A stretch of 60,254 nt of DNA from a virus. The DNA is taken from the IMG/VR virus record IMGVR_UViG_3300046170_000297, positions 1 through 60,254 of that record, one strand, 5' to 3'. The notes beneath the pieces are model-generated. The model searched no databases. It was not told where the DNA came from and saw nothing but the letters and a program-made list of their open reading frames with translations. Shown here in pieces: positions 9,861 to 18,516 of this stretch (positions within the stretch are counted from its first letter, which is position 1; each line of letters opens with the position of its first letter). Position numbers and translations under genes: made by a program.

Positions 9861-10406
9861 ATGGACTTAGAAGCAGAATCTATTGTAAAGATAGATATGG
9901 CAATGTCATCTGACATTACCGAATCTTGCAAAAAGTTATTGGAAACTCAGAAAAAAATAGAAACGGCTGAAGAAGAACTTAAAAAGTTAAAAGAAGTTGA
10001 GACTAATCTTTCTGAGCAAACAATTCCAAACTTAATGCAACAAGCAGGTGTAGAGTTAATTAAACTTGAAGGTGGTATTTCCGTTGAGGTTAAACCGTAC
10101 TACTCTGCTAAAATACCAGCATCTAGAAGTGAAGAAGCTTTTAATTGGCTTCGTGAAAACGGTCATGGAGACTTGATTAAAAACCAAGTGTCAATGGAGT
10201 TTAAAATGAAACAAGATAATGAAGCTAAAGCAATTGTAGATGAGTTAAAAAACAAAGGTCTTCCAGTTCAACAGAAAACATTTGTACACCCAAGTAGTTT
10301 AAAATCTTTTGTAAAAGAACAGATAAAGGATTTGGGTAAAGATGTTCCTGCTGATTTGTTTGGAACCTATGTTGCAAATAAAACTAAAATAACCACGAAG
10401 GAGTAA
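9861..10406 (+). CDS. Conserved coiled-coil protein of the replication block, 181 aa
   Basis: Residues 20-60 form a clear coiled coil (KKLLETQKKIETAEEELKKL). The rest is a mixed alpha/beta domain with IKLEGGISVEVKPYYSAKIP and a C-terminal helix. A good ribosome-binding site (AAGGAGG, 9850-9856) precedes the ATG. The gene ends 2 bases before the probable ssDNA-binding gene, and the pair recurs in related marine phages as far as I recall. Its place among exonuclease, primase and helicases suggests a recombination or replication accessory factor. I do not recognise a named family. Confidence 0.65.
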   Translation: MDLEAESIVKIDMAMSSDITESCKKLLETQKKIETAEEELKKLKEVETNLSEQTIPNLMQQAGVELIKLEGGISVEVKPYYSAKIPASRSEEAFNWLRENGHGDLIKNQVSMEFKMKQDNEAKAIVDELKNKGLPVQQKTFVHPSSLKSFVKEQIKDLGKDVPADLFGTYVANKTKITTKE

Positions 10407-10408
10407 AC

Positions 10409-11224
10409 ATGAAAATAAAAGAAAATGCAATGACGACTAAAAAAGAAAACCTACCATCGACTTTAGATTTAGAGTCAATGGAAGGACAAGGTAACGAGTT
10501 TGTAACAGCTCGGGATACTAAACTACCAATATTAAAAATTATATATCAAAACTCTCCAGTCTTGGATGACAAAGATCCTAGGTTTGTTGAGGGAGCTGGT
10601 CTATATGATATATGGAGTGAAACATCTGGTAAAGTATGGAAAGCTAGAGAAGGCTTTTTAGTTACACCATGTTTGTATATAAATACTTTTAATGAGTGGC
10701 AAGACATGGGTGAGTCCACTGGAAGACCTGTAAAAATACATACAGATCCAGCAATTATGAGTGAAACAAAAAGAGATGCAGGTGGTAAGGATAGATTACC
10801 AAATGGTAATTATGTTGAAGACACAGGCAATCACTTTGTTATGATTTTAGATAAAGATCTTAACGTAGAAGAACAGGCATTAATTACCATGAAATCTACA
10901 CAAAAGAAAAAATCTAAAATGTGGAACTCAATGATACAATCGAGAAGAATGCAGGGTAAAAAAGGATTATTTAATCCACCTAGTTTTTCTCAAGTTTATA
11001 AACTATCTGTCACTAGAGAATCAAGCAAAGACTATACTTGGGGTGGTTGGGTTGTAGAGTTTCAAGAAATTTTATCAACGGATAAAAATCTTAAAACATT
11101 GCAGAGCACTCAAGCATTTTACAAAAGTGCAATGACAAGTGATATCTTTGGAAAAGTAGATTTCTCTCAAGAGAATCAATCTCAAGGTAACAATCAAGAT
11201 ACTAAAGAAGCAACTCCATTTTAA
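10409..11224 (+). CDS. Probable ssDNA-binding/recombination protein, 271 aa
   Basis: No enzymatic motif is visible. The protein has a compact central beta-rich region (LPILKIIYQNSPVLDDKD, then GFLVTPCLYINTFNEW) and a long Gln/Asn-rich tail ending in ATPF, resembling the acidic -PF tip by which many ssDNA-binding proteins recruit partners. The tip here is less acidic than usual. It lies between a coiled-coil gene and the primase, with a clear GGAG ribosome-binding site before ATG 10409. An internal ATG at 10430 is an alternative start. The ssDNA-binding role is inference from position and tail. Confidence 0.5.
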   Translation: MKIKENAMTTKKENLPSTLDLESMEGQGNEFVTARDTKLPILKIIYQNSPVLDDKDPRFVEGAGLYDIWSETSGKVWKAREGFLVTPCLYINTFNEWQDMGESTGRPVKIHTDPAIMSETKRDAGGKDRLPNGNYVEDTGNHFVMILDKDLNVEEQALITMKSTQKKKSKMWNSMIQSRRMQGKKGLFNPPSFSQVYKLSVTRESSKDYTWGGWVVEFQEILSTDKNLKTLQSTQAFYKSAMTSDIFGKVDFSQENQSQGNNQDTKEATPF

Positions 11225-11230
11225 TTAATC

Positions 11231-12781
11231 ATGGAGCAAAAACTCTTAAAGATATTTGAGGGTAATTCTGAACTGTTCATCACAACTTCTCTTACGGGGG
11301 AAGTTGATGAACGGGGTAAGAAGCAGGTTAAAGTACTCACGGTCCACGAACCTGTTACCCTTGAGTTATGGAAGAAGCATTTAAAAGGAGAGACACGGAT
11401 CGGGATAAAACCTGAGAACGGTGACGTGTGTAAATGGGGATGTATTGATATTGATCCCCGTAACTATACTACATTTTCAGAAAAGAAAATTGTAGATATC
11501 ATAAGAGATAATCAACTACCATTAATTGCAGTAAGATCTAAATCTGGTGGGCTACATTTATTTTTATTTTTGAATGATTGGTATCCTGTCAAAGAAGTTC
11601 TTAAAGTTTTAAATGATTGGAATAAAACTTTTTTCTATTCGGAAGAAGTATTTCCAATGAACAAATGTTTGAACATGCCGTACTTCAACATGGATCAAAC
11701 TACTGAGTTTGCTTACAACGATAACAATACTCCAGTGATGATAAATAATTTTTTAGAAATGATAACTAAAAAAACTGTAACCTTAGAGCAGTTAAATAAT
11801 ATTAAAGTAAAAGAGTATGAGCCAGAGAGTGATTGGAAACATTATCCTCCTTGTGTTCAGAAAATGATTTCAGAAAAATGGGAAGGTAATCACAGAAACG
11901 AATTGTTATTTAATGTTGGTGTTCTTGAAATGAAGAAAGCCGATGGCAGCTTAAATGCAAGTGAGATACAAAACATTTTACAGAGAAGGAACTATGAAAT
12001 ATTTACAACACCGTTAGATCCTAAAGAAGTAGAAACACTTGCAAAGTCTATATCTAAAAAAGATTATACATATAAGTGTCCACCTAAAACAAATGCAATT
12101 GCACCACTATGTAATAAAGATCTATGTAAGTTAAGAAAGCTTGGTATCGGTTCACAAGTACCAGATATGATTGATGACTTTGAAGATGTAGAGTTTATTA
12201 GATCCACTAAATCAATTGAGTACACATTTAAGTTTCAAGATGAGAAAATAATAATTAACCCAGAAGATATGAAAGATGAAAAATCTTTTAGAGTTAAGCT
12301 ATTACGTTATGGTATCTATTGGATGACATTACCTAAACCTAAGTCGGGACCATCTCCGTTTGAAATGCTTATGGCGACCTTAGTAAGGAAAGCAGTTGAG
12401 AATGAGAAGATGAAATTTGAAGATACACTTGGAGAAGAGAAATATAATTTTCTTAAAAAATTCTTTGAGAGTCATATTGAAGAAGATGACTTTGAGAAAC
12501 TACAAGACAATTATGTTATACTAGATTCTAAGACAAACATTTGTTACTTCAAAAAAATTACTTTCGAAAAATTTTTAGGTAGTGATAAAACATTTAAGAG
12601 TGCTAGTGAAGCATTGAATTTACTTAATTGTGATAGACATGACTACCATGAAGGTGTTAAGAATGTGTGGTCAGTTATGATGCCTAAGTTTGTTGATTAC
12701 AAAGTAGCAGAGAAAAAAGAAACAACAAAAACTGTAACGGAGATGGATGACGAATTCCACACAGGAAAGTTTAGAACTTAG
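11231..12781 (+). CDS. Archaeo-eukaryotic type primase (AEP/prim-pol superfamily), 516 aa
   Basis: Two hallmark motifs of the AEP superfamily are visible. The metal-binding D-x-D lies in WGCIDIDPRN (D73, D75), and the nucleotide-binding SxH-type motif is SKSGGLHLFLF (103-113). The C-terminal 300 residues include a cysteine cluster (CPPKTNAIAPLC..DLC) that may bind zinc, then helical domains. It would make primers for the downstream family A polymerase. No DnaB- or T7 gp4-type helicase domain is fused. The 3' end overlaps the SF1 helicase gene by 35 bases, so the two are probably co-translated. Confidence 0.8.
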   Translation: MEQKLLKIFEGNSELFITTSLTGEVDERGKKQVKVLTVHEPVTLELWKKHLKGETRIGIKPENGDVCKWGCIDIDPRNYTTFSEKKIVDIIRDNQLPLIAVRSKSGGLHLFLFLNDWYPVKEVLKVLNDWNKTFFYSEEVFPMNKCLNMPYFNMDQTTEFAYNDNNTPVMINNFLEMITKKTVTLEQLNNIKVKEYEPESDWKHYPPCVQKMISEKWEGNHRNELLFNVGVLEMKKADGSLNASEIQNILQRRNYEIFTTPLDPKEVETLAKSISKKDYTYKCPPKTNAIAPLCNKDLCKLRKLGIGSQVPDMIDDFEDVEFIRSTKSIEYTFKFQDEKIIINPEDMKDEKSFRVKLLRYGIYWMTLPKPKSGPSPFEMLMATLVRKAVENEKMKFEDTLGEEKYNFLKKFFESHIEEDDFEKLQDNYVILDSKTNICYFKKITFEKFLGSDKTFKSASEALNLLNCDRHDYHEGVKNVWSVMMPKFVDYKVAEKKETTKTVTEMDDEFHTGKFRT

Positions 12782-14390
12782 AATATTAAAAGATCTTTAC
12801 CATAAAACAGTAAAGATCTTTGGTCCTCCAGGTACAGGTAAAACATACACACTGATTGAGAAGGTTCTTAAAAGTTATTTAAGAAAAGGTGTAAGGCCAA
12901 ATGATATTGCTTATCTATCCTTTACTAACAAAGCTGTTAACACTGCAGTCAGAAGAGCCATGGAGTCTTTTCCAAATTATTCTACAGAAGATTTTTCAAG
13001 ATTCAAAACACTACATACTTATTGTAGGAGATACTTTCCAGAAGAAGTATTTGATCCTAAAGATTGTACAATTGATTTTGCATTACAAACCAAAGTAATT
13101 AAGTCTTCAGATAAAAGATTAGCAGATGATAACTTCATGTATAAAGATTGGTCATTAGGAGTCTACAGTAAAGCTAGAAATTTATTAATAGATCCTGAGG
13201 AAGCCTACAAAATGGAAGGGTATAAAAGAGATTCACTTACAGTATTTAAAAGAAAGATAGATACTTACGAACACTATAAGACAGGAGGAGGAGAGAGATC
13301 ATTCATAGACTTTGATGATATGATTCAAAGAGCAATAACAGAAGTAGATTTCCCACCACTTAAAGTTTTAATCTTAGATGAAGCACAGGACTGCACCCCG
13401 TTACAATGGTCAGTGTTATATAAAATGGCACCTAAAGTAGATAGGATATATCTTGCAGGAGATGATGACCAGGCTATATACAAATGGAATGGAGCAGATC
13501 CAAAATATTTTACAAAGTTCTTTCCAGGTCGCAAAGTAAAACTAAGAAAGACTCAAAGATTTGGAGAAGCAATTCATAGATTCTCACAAGTAATTAGAAG
13601 AGGGATTAGAGACAGTGAAGAAAAAGAATATCAACCAGGAGATTCAAAAGGCTCTGTTAAAAGTTATTTGTCATTCAAAGAGATACCTTTCGAAACATTA
13701 AAAGAAGATTGGTATATCTTAGGTCGTATTAATGAAACTGTAAATGAACTTAGGATGTTAGCTAAGGATGCAGGTTTATATTACAAAGACAATAGAGGTA
13801 CTAAATGTTTTGATCAGAAACAATGGGAAGCTATCAAAGCTTGGACAACAATTAGTAATAATAAAAAGATAGATAAAAGAGCAGCACGTAACATGGTTAA
13901 ATATATTAGAGAACTTGAAGACCCTGCTTATAGATTAGATAAGTTCTGGAGGAATGAACCAGATTTAAGAGAGTATGACTTTCAAACTTTAAAAGAGTGG
14001 TGTGGTCTAGCATTAGAAGATACACAAAAAAATAAACCTTGGTATTGGATACTGAGAAGAAATTTTAAACCAAGACAAGTAAGACACTTTATAAGATTGT
14101 TAAGAAGATATGGACAAAAAGAATTAGATAAGGATCCAATAATAACAATTGATACAATACATAGTGTCAAAGGTGGTGAAGCAAATCATGTTGTACTTTA
14201 TAGTAAAGGTAATTACCCATCTGATTATGCAAACAAAAACAAACAAGAAAAAAGTGATGAACGTAAGGTTTGGTATACCGGTGCAACAAGAGCAAGAAAA
14301 ACTTTACATTTATTAAGAACAGACTATAAGTTTAACTACCCAATAGGGTCAGACTATTTAATTTATGTCCAGGAGAAAAATGACAAATAA
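12747..14390 (+). CDS. Superfamily 1 DNA helicase, UvrD/PcrA-like, 547 aa
   Basis: An ATP-dependent 3'-5' type SF1 helicase by motif content: Walker A GPPGTGKT (26-33), LSFTNKAV (Ia, about 57-64), motif II DEAQD (211-215), motif III GDDDQAIYKWNG (238-249), motif V DTIHSVKGGE (about residue 470) and motif VI VWYTGATRARKTL. At 547 residues it is shorter than bacterial UvrD. The start lies within the end of the primase gene, and an alternative downstream start is possible because residues 1-15 are not conserved-looking. With no DnaB-type helicase in the window, it may serve replication directly. Confidence 0.9.
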   Translation: MTNSTQESLELRILKDLYHKTVKIFGPPGTGKTYTLIEKVLKSYLRKGVRPNDIAYLSFTNKAVNTAVRRAMESFPNYSTEDFSRFKTLHTYCRRYFPEEVFDPKDCTIDFALQTKVIKSSDKRLADDNFMYKDWSLGVYSKARNLLIDPEEAYKMEGYKRDSLTVFKRKIDTYEHYKTGGGERSFIDFDDMIQRAITEVDFPPLKVLILDEAQDCTPLQWSVLYKMAPKVDRIYLAGDDDQAIYKWNGADPKYFTKFFPGRKVKLRKTQRFGEAIHRFSQVIRRGIRDSEEKEYQPGDSKGSVKSYLSFKEIPFETLKEDWYILGRINETVNELRMLAKDAGLYYKDNRGTKCFDQKQWEAIKAWTTISNNKKIDKRAARNMVKYIRELEDPAYRLDKFWRNEPDLREYDFQTLKEWCGLALEDTQKNKPWYWILRRNFKPRQVRHFIRLLRRYGQKELDKDPIITIDTIHSVKGGEANHVVLYSKGNYPSDYANKNKQEKSDERKVWYTGATRARKTLHLLRTDYKFNYPIGSDYLIYVQEKNDK

Positions 14391-14628
14391 AGGAATCTTT
14401 GATGAAGCTAAAGATGCTGATGAAAAGCAGATTGGTGGGAATCACTACCGAAGCTTTTTAATTCAACCGTGGACTTTTATAAGAAAGAATGGTCTCAATC
14501 CTTTTCAAGCAAATGTTATTAAATATGTATGTAGATATTTATTCAAAGGTAAAACAATAGAAGATATAGATAAGATTATTCATTACTGTGAACTAGAGAA
14601 ACAACATTTGAAAGAAGAAAAAAAATGA
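14365..14628 (+). CDS. DUF3310 family protein, 87 aa
   Basis: It contains the family signature QIGGNHYRSFLIQPWTFI, then FQANVIKYVCRYLFKG and a terminal IHYCELEKQH helix, matching DUF3310 (SaV-like phage nucleotide-kinase-associated protein). These small proteins accompany replication genes in many phages. The biochemical role is not established. ATG 14365 overlaps the helicase gene. ATG 14380 (MTNKGIFDEA) is an equally likely start. The end overlaps the polymerase start by 4 bases. Confidence 0.85.
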   Translation: MSRRKMTNKGIFDEAKDADEKQIGGNHYRSFLIQPWTFIRKNGLNPFQANVIKYVCRYLFKGKTIEDIDKIIHYCELEKQHLKEEKK

Positions 14629-16499
14629 ACGGACTACAACTTACGTTAACATTTAAGAAATCAATGTGGAATACACCGTCAGAATATAAAGATTTATCTG
14701 GTGCAACTGAGATAGCAATTGACTTAGAAACTAGAGACGATGGTATTAATGAAAAGCTTGGAGCTGGTTGGGCTTTAGGTAAAGGAGAGATTGTAGGGTT
14801 TGCAGTAGCCGTTGATGGATGGCAAGGATACTTTCCGTTTGGACATTTAGGTGGTGGTAACATGATACCTGAACAAGTAAAAAAATATATGAAGGATGTA
14901 TGTGCCCTTCCTTGTGCAAAAATATTTCACAACGCTCAGTATGATGTAGGTTGGTTAGAAGCATCAGGAATCACGGTCAACGGACCAATAGTAGATACAA
15001 TGATAGCTGCAGCATTAATAGATGAAAATAGATTTCAATATAACTTAAATAGTTTGTCAGTAGATTATTTGGGAGAAATAAAAGCAGAGACAGAATTAAG
15101 AGAAGCAGCCGCAGCTCATGGTATAGACCCTAAAGCAGAGATGTGGAAGTTACCTGCAGAACATGTTGGTTACTATGCAGAGCAAGATGCAGTGTTAACA
15201 TTAAAGTTATGGCAAAGATTTAAACAAGAGATAAGAACGCAGAGCCTAGAAACTGTGTGGGATCTAGAACAACAATTAATTCCGGTGCTGATAAAAATGC
15301 GTCAACGAGGAGTGAGAGTCCAAGTGGAATTAGCTGAACGACTAAAAAAAGAAATGTTGAGCCAAGAAAAAGAACTACTGGGGGCCATACAAAAAGAATC
15401 AGGAATAGAAGTAGACATTTGGGCATCACGCCAGATTGCCAAAGCTTTTGACAAAATGAAATTAGATTATCCACGAACTGAAAAAACAAATGAGCCTTCC
15501 TTTACACAAAATTGGTTAATAAATAACAAACATAACCTAGCGCAATTAATTGTGCAAGCCAGAGAGATAAATAAATTTCATAGTACCTTCCTGTCATCAA
15601 TACTTCGATACCAGGTCAAAGGTAGAATCCATGGAGAGATACAACAATTAAGATCTGATTTAGGGGGAACGGTATCAGGTAGACTATCTATGAGTAACCC
15701 AAATCTACAACAAGTACCTGCTAGAAACAAAGATCTAGGACCTAAAATTAGATCACTGTTTATACCAGAAGAGGGTTACCAATGGGGCTCATTTGATTAC
15801 TCGCAACAAGAACCACGAATGACGGTTCACTATGCAGCATCTATTGGAGACAATGGTTATGAAGGGGCACAAGAATTAGTAGAGGCTTATAAGAATGATG
15901 ACGCAGACTTCCATCAAACAGTAGCAGATCTTGTTGGTATTGAAAGAACTCAAGCTAAAACAATTGGTCTAGGTATAATGTATGGAATGGGTAAGAATAA
16001 ATTAGCATTATCTTTAGGGGTAACTAAAGATGAAGCAGATGAATTAATTGTAAAATATAACAAGAAGGTTCCTTTTATTAGAAAACTTTCTGATAGATGT
16101 AAGTTAGCAGCAGATGAGAAGGGTGTGATTAGGACTAAAAAAGGTAGGAAGTGTAGGTTTGATAAGTGGGAGACTAGAGACTTTGGATTACACCAAGCCG
16201 AAACATTTGATAATGCAGTTGCTAAATATGGTAAAGATAATATTAAGAGAGCCTATACATACAAAGCATTGAATAGATTAATTCAAGGATCCTCAGCTGA
16301 TCAAACAAAACAGTCTATGTTGGATTGTTACAAAGCAGGTCACTTACCTATGTTACAGATACATGATGAACTTTGTTTTAATATTAAGGATGATGCTCAT
16401 GCAAAAGAGATAAAAGGTATTATGGAGAAGTCAATTGAGTTTAAAGTACCTTCAGTGGTTGACGTTGGATTAGGAAAGAGTTGGGGTGATGCTAAATAG
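14625..16499 (+). CDS. polA: DNA polymerase family A with 3'-5' exonuclease domain, 624 aa
   Basis: The replicative polymerase. Exonuclease motifs: AIDLET (31-36, Exo I), FHNAQYD (101-107, Exo II), YYAEQDA (183-189, Exo III), so proofreading residues are intact. Polymerase motifs: A, FDYSQQEPR (390-398); B, RTQAKTIGLGIMYG (441-454); C, QIHDE (578-582). The length is typical of phage enzymes without a 5'-3' exonuclease domain. It starts with a 4-base overlap (ATGA) on the DUF3310 gene and its end overlaps a homing endonuclease gene by 14 bases. One continuous frame with no errors. Confidence 0.95.
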   Translation: MNGLQLTLTFKKSMWNTPSEYKDLSGATEIAIDLETRDDGINEKLGAGWALGKGEIVGFAVAVDGWQGYFPFGHLGGGNMIPEQVKKYMKDVCALPCAKIFHNAQYDVGWLEASGITVNGPIVDTMIAAALIDENRFQYNLNSLSVDYLGEIKAETELREAAAAHGIDPKAEMWKLPAEHVGYYAEQDAVLTLKLWQRFKQEIRTQSLETVWDLEQQLIPVLIKMRQRGVRVQVELAERLKKEMLSQEKELLGAIQKESGIEVDIWASRQIAKAFDKMKLDYPRTEKTNEPSFTQNWLINNKHNLAQLIVQAREINKFHSTFLSSILRYQVKGRIHGEIQQLRSDLGGTVSGRLSMSNPNLQQVPARNKDLGPKIRSLFIPEEGYQWGSFDYSQQEPRMTVHYAASIGDNGYEGAQELVEAYKNDDADFHQTVADLVGIERTQAKTIGLGIMYGMGKNKLALSLGVTKDEADELIVKYNKKVPFIRKLSDRCKLAADEKGVIRTKKGRKCRFDKWETRDFGLHQAETFDNAVAKYGKDNIKRAYTYKALNRLIQGSSADQTKQSMLDCYKAGHLPMLQIHDELCFNIKDDAHAKEIKGIMEKSIEFKVPSVVDVGLGKSWGDAK

Positions 16500-16917
16500 A
16501 AATTTTCCCCATGATAACAAAGACTTAATAGCTTATGCAGCAGGATTGTTTGATGGTGAAGGTAACATTAATTATGCACAATATAAATGCAAGAAGCCAA
16601 ATGGTAAAACTTATTTAAAATGGAATGTAGCAATGGAAGTTGCAATGACAGATTTAGATTGTATCAAAAATTTTTATGATATTGTTAAAGTAGGCAGTAT
16701 TCATTTCAAAGGTATTGGTAAAGGATCATTAGGTAAGACAGATCAGTGGAGATGGAGATGCTCTCATCAAAAAGCATTACACCTTGCAAAATTATTTTTA
16801 CCGTACGCTACTGTAAAAAGAGAAAGACTATTAAAAATTATAAATCACTATGAGTTTATTAAGCCGAAAGAATCCCTAGGAAAAAAGTTTAGTTTTTTAA
16901 AATCTAATAAAACTTAG
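16486..16917 (+). CDS. Single-motif LAGLIDADG-type homing endonuclease, 143 aa
   Basis: The segment AYAAGLFDGEGNI (residues 17-29) is a divergent LAGLIDADG motif with the metal-binding acidic residue in DGEG. One motif in 143 residues implies a homodimer. The later RWRCSHQKALHLAKLFLPY and ERLLKIINHYEF helices also fit the family. It is free-standing directly behind polA, overlapping it by 14 bases. No intron or intein is visible in polA, so it may cut a polymerase gene lacking the insertion in related phages. Convergent with the minus-strand operon, sharing 4 bases. Confidence 0.8.
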   Translation: MMLNRNFPHDNKDLIAYAAGLFDGEGNINYAQYKCKKPNGKTYLKWNVAMEVAMTDLDCIKNFYDIVKVGSIHFKGIGKGSLGKTDQWRWRCSHQKALHLAKLFLPYATVKRERLLKIINHYEFIKPKESLGKKFSFLKSNKT

Positions 16918-17099
16918 CCTGTTGCAACTAAATTTTCTTGAACATCTTGATGTTTTAATTGATTTCTAAGAGATTTAATTTCACTCTCAGTCTTCAACAT
17001 ATCTGTAGTACAACCACCATGTGTCATAAGACTAGCTGACCAAGCATGTTCTTTGTGTTGAAGTTTTTTAAGCAACTCCAATTTTTCTTTACTTAACAT
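16914..17099 (-). CDS. Small hypothetical protein, 61 aa
   Basis: Last gene of a minus-strand set of four. It is mostly helical with a coiled-coil-like ends-and-middle pattern (EKLELLKKLQHKEHAWSASL, then ESEIKSLRNQLKHQ), and one central Cys in THGGCTTD. It overlaps the upstream gene by 11 bases. No signal peptide and no recognised family. Confidence 0.5.
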   Translation of the reverse strand: MLSKEKLELLKKLQHKEHAWSASLMTHGGCTTDMLKTESEIKSLRNQLKHQDVQENLVATG

Positions 17100-17283
17100 C
17101 TACGATCTCCTCGTATGTTATGTGGACTCTTTTATTACCGGTGAAGCCATCATCGATAACTTCAACAGTACCGTTATCCACGTTATCTGACACTTTCAAT
17201 ATCGCTTCTTTACAATCGTCTGCTTCGACTACTTGGTCTACTTGCAAACCTCCCATGTATGCTTTGATACGATAAGCTGTCAT
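17089..17283 (-). CDS. Small hypothetical protein, 64 aa
   Basis: Compact mixed alpha/beta protein beginning MTAYRIKAYMGGLQVDQVVE and ending in HITYEEIVDVK, without cysteines except in ADDCKEA. It is third in the minus-strand set and overlaps its neighbours by 4 and 11 bases. The pattern suggests a small beta-sheet domain. Function unknown. Confidence 0.55.
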   Translation of the reverse strand: MTAYRIKAYMGGLQVDQVVEADDCKEAILKVSDNVDNGTVEVIDDGFTGNKRVHITYEEIVDVK

Positions 17284-17540
17284 AAGATATTATAGGATAT
17301 TTCAAAGCTTTGGTCAATATCCATGCCTTGACTGTCAATAGCATAACAAAATACATCATAAGAGGCCATAGAGCCCCCTAATCCTTCGATCTTACGTTTT
17401 TGAGCTGTACCTATAGCTTTAGCCATAGATCTGCATTCTGAGGCATCTGAGAGGTTATCTCTGAGATATTGTCCACACTTTGTCTCTCCATTTGGATAAG
17501 TTAAACAAAATGATGTTAGTAGTATAAATTTAATTAGCAT
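17280..17540 (-). CDS. Small secreted cysteine-containing protein, 86 aa
   Basis: It starts with a lysine and a hydrophobic core (MLIKFILLTSFCLTYPNG), a plausible signal peptide. The remainder has cysteines in TKCGQYLRD, SECRSM and VFCYAI that could form disulphides in the periplasm. The start codon overlaps the stop of the upstream gene at one base (TAATG on the minus strand). The paired arrangement with the next secreted protein suggests a common periplasmic or envelope role, for example superinfection exclusion. That is inference. Confidence 0.55.
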   Translation of the reverse strand: MLIKFILLTSFCLTYPNGETKCGQYLRDNLSDASECRSMAKAIGTAQKRKIEGLGGSMASYDVFCYAIDSQGMDIDQSFEISYNIL

Positions 17541-17752
17541 TAAGTTTCTAATAATTTTTCACAAGTAAATTTTGTATAGATTTCATACTTATTTACTTCA
17601 TCTCTACCCATTTCTTCTAATAAGTCTACTGATTTTTTGTAGCCATCAACATGGCAATCAAATGAGTCAGTATAAGGTGTTTCTATTTGAATTGGAGGCA
17701 TGCAGCTTCCACCAATTACTGAGCACACATAGATTACTAAAATTATTTTCAT
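17540..17752 (-). CDS. Small secreted cysteine-containing protein, 70 aa
   Basis: First gene of the minus-strand set. The N-terminus MKIILVIYVCSVIGGSCMPP looks like a signal sequence, possibly a lipoprotein with Cys in GGSC. Further cysteines lie in SFDCHVDG and FTCEKLL. Residues 20-70 are polar and helical. Its start is next to the divergent plus-strand promoter region 17752-17821. No family recognised. Confidence 0.55.
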   Translation of the reverse strand: MKIILVIYVCSVIGGSCMPPIQIETPYTDSFDCHVDGYKKSVDLLEEMGRDEVNKYEIYTKFTCEKLLET

Positions 17753-17780
17753 TGACTTTTAATTACATCCCATATATTTA
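17752..17780 (+). promoter_or_regulatory. Probable sigma70-like promoter for 17822 and following genes
   Basis: TTGACT (17752-17757), a 17-base spacer, then TATTTA (17775-17780). The stretch TTGACTTTTAA-TTA-TCCC is nearly repeated at 25660, ahead of the GP88 gene, which supports a functional element. It lies in the divergent gap between the minus-strand secreted genes and 17822, and its -35 box touches the minus-strand start codon. Confidence 0.5.
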
Positions 17781-17821
17781 AGATAGCATAATAATAACAA
17801 ACCTACAATGGAGGATTAAAA

Positions 17822-18100
17822 ATGGCAATTATGTTTGAACCAAAAGGTAGAACTTCAACTGAGACAGTAAAAGAACCAGATGTTTTACCGTTAGGACAAA
17901 AACCAGAAGGTGAACTTAATACATTACTTCGAATGCAAAATGCATTTAATAAATTAGTTAGTAGTATGAAGTTACTTGAAGACAATCTAGAAAAATTAAA
18001 GGACGAGAATAAAAGACTCAAAGATGCTTTAGGACTTACTGAAGTTGACGAGCCTTTAGTTTCAACTGAAGATATGGAGATTAAAAATGGACATCAATAA
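17822..18100 (+). CDS. Small coiled-coil protein, 92 aa
   Basis: An acidic/proline-rich N-terminal third is followed by a strong coiled coil (SMKLLEDNLEKLKDENKRLK, residues 42-61) and an acidic tail. A GGAGG ribosome-binding site precedes the ATG. It is first of three small overlapping genes leading into the methyltransferase. It could be a dimeric regulator or scaffold for the next protein. No family recognised. Confidence 0.55.
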   Translation: MAIMFEPKGRTSTETVKEPDVLPLGQKPEGELNTLLRMQNAFNKLVSSMKLLEDNLEKLKDENKRLKDALGLTEVDEPLVSTEDMEIKNGHQ

Positions 18101-18314
18101 ATGGAAGTCAGTTGCAATTGCATCTAAAGATTACAAAGTATTAAAAGCCCTTTGTAAATCAAAATTTAGAGCGCCAGGAGCTATGGTCTCAAAACTTCTG
18201 AATGATTATGTAGAGCATCAAGCTAAAAAAAATAAAACAACTGTTGAAAATTTTAGAAAAAAATTATTAAACGGAGATGGTCATGATGACGGAGAACGAT
18301 CTAAAAAGAGTTGA
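18087..18314 (+). CDS. Small basic helical protein, possible ribbon-helix-helix type regulator, 75 aa
   Basis: It is short and basic. The segment SKDYKVLKALCKSKFRAPGA followed by MVSKLLNDYVEHQAKK resembles the strand-helix-helix spacing of small DNA-binding regulators, with a conserved-looking S/K-rich loop. It overlaps both neighbours (14 and 38 bases). The DNA-binding role is inference from size, charge and pattern only. Confidence 0.45.
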   Translation: MDINKWKSVAIASKDYKVLKALCKSKFRAPGAMVSKLLNDYVEHQAKKNKTTVENFRKKLLNGDGHDDGERSKKS

Positions 18315-18516
18315 CACTAGAATCAAAGCAAAAGAATTATTCACTATTGAATTAGATCACGCTAACAACACGCTTACTTTTATAGTGAATGGTAAAGTAA
18401 TGAATGTAGCAAAAACATTCAAAGCAGAAGCCCTATTTGAAAGAATGTTAAAGATAGCAAAATTTAAATTCTTGAAGATGAGGGATCAAAAGAGAAAAGA
18501 ATATATTGAAAACTAA
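18277..18516 (+). CDS. Small hypothetical protein, 79 aa
   Basis: It contains FTIELDHANNTLTFIVNGKV (two beta strands) followed by a basic helical C-terminus (FLKMRDQKRKEYIEN). Three possible ATG starts lie close together (18277, 18283, 18286). The GGAG at 18273-18276 fits the second or third better. It overlaps the TTG start of the methyltransferase gene by 11 bases. Function unknown. Confidence 0.5.
   Translation: MVMMTENDLKRVDTRIKAKELFTIELDHANNTLTFIVNGKVMNVAKTFKAEALFERMLKIAKFKFLKMRDQKRKEYIEN

Noticed and set aside
14576-15489. Minus-strand frames within polA
   Set aside because: Shadow frames of a gene with complete polymerase and exonuclease motifs.
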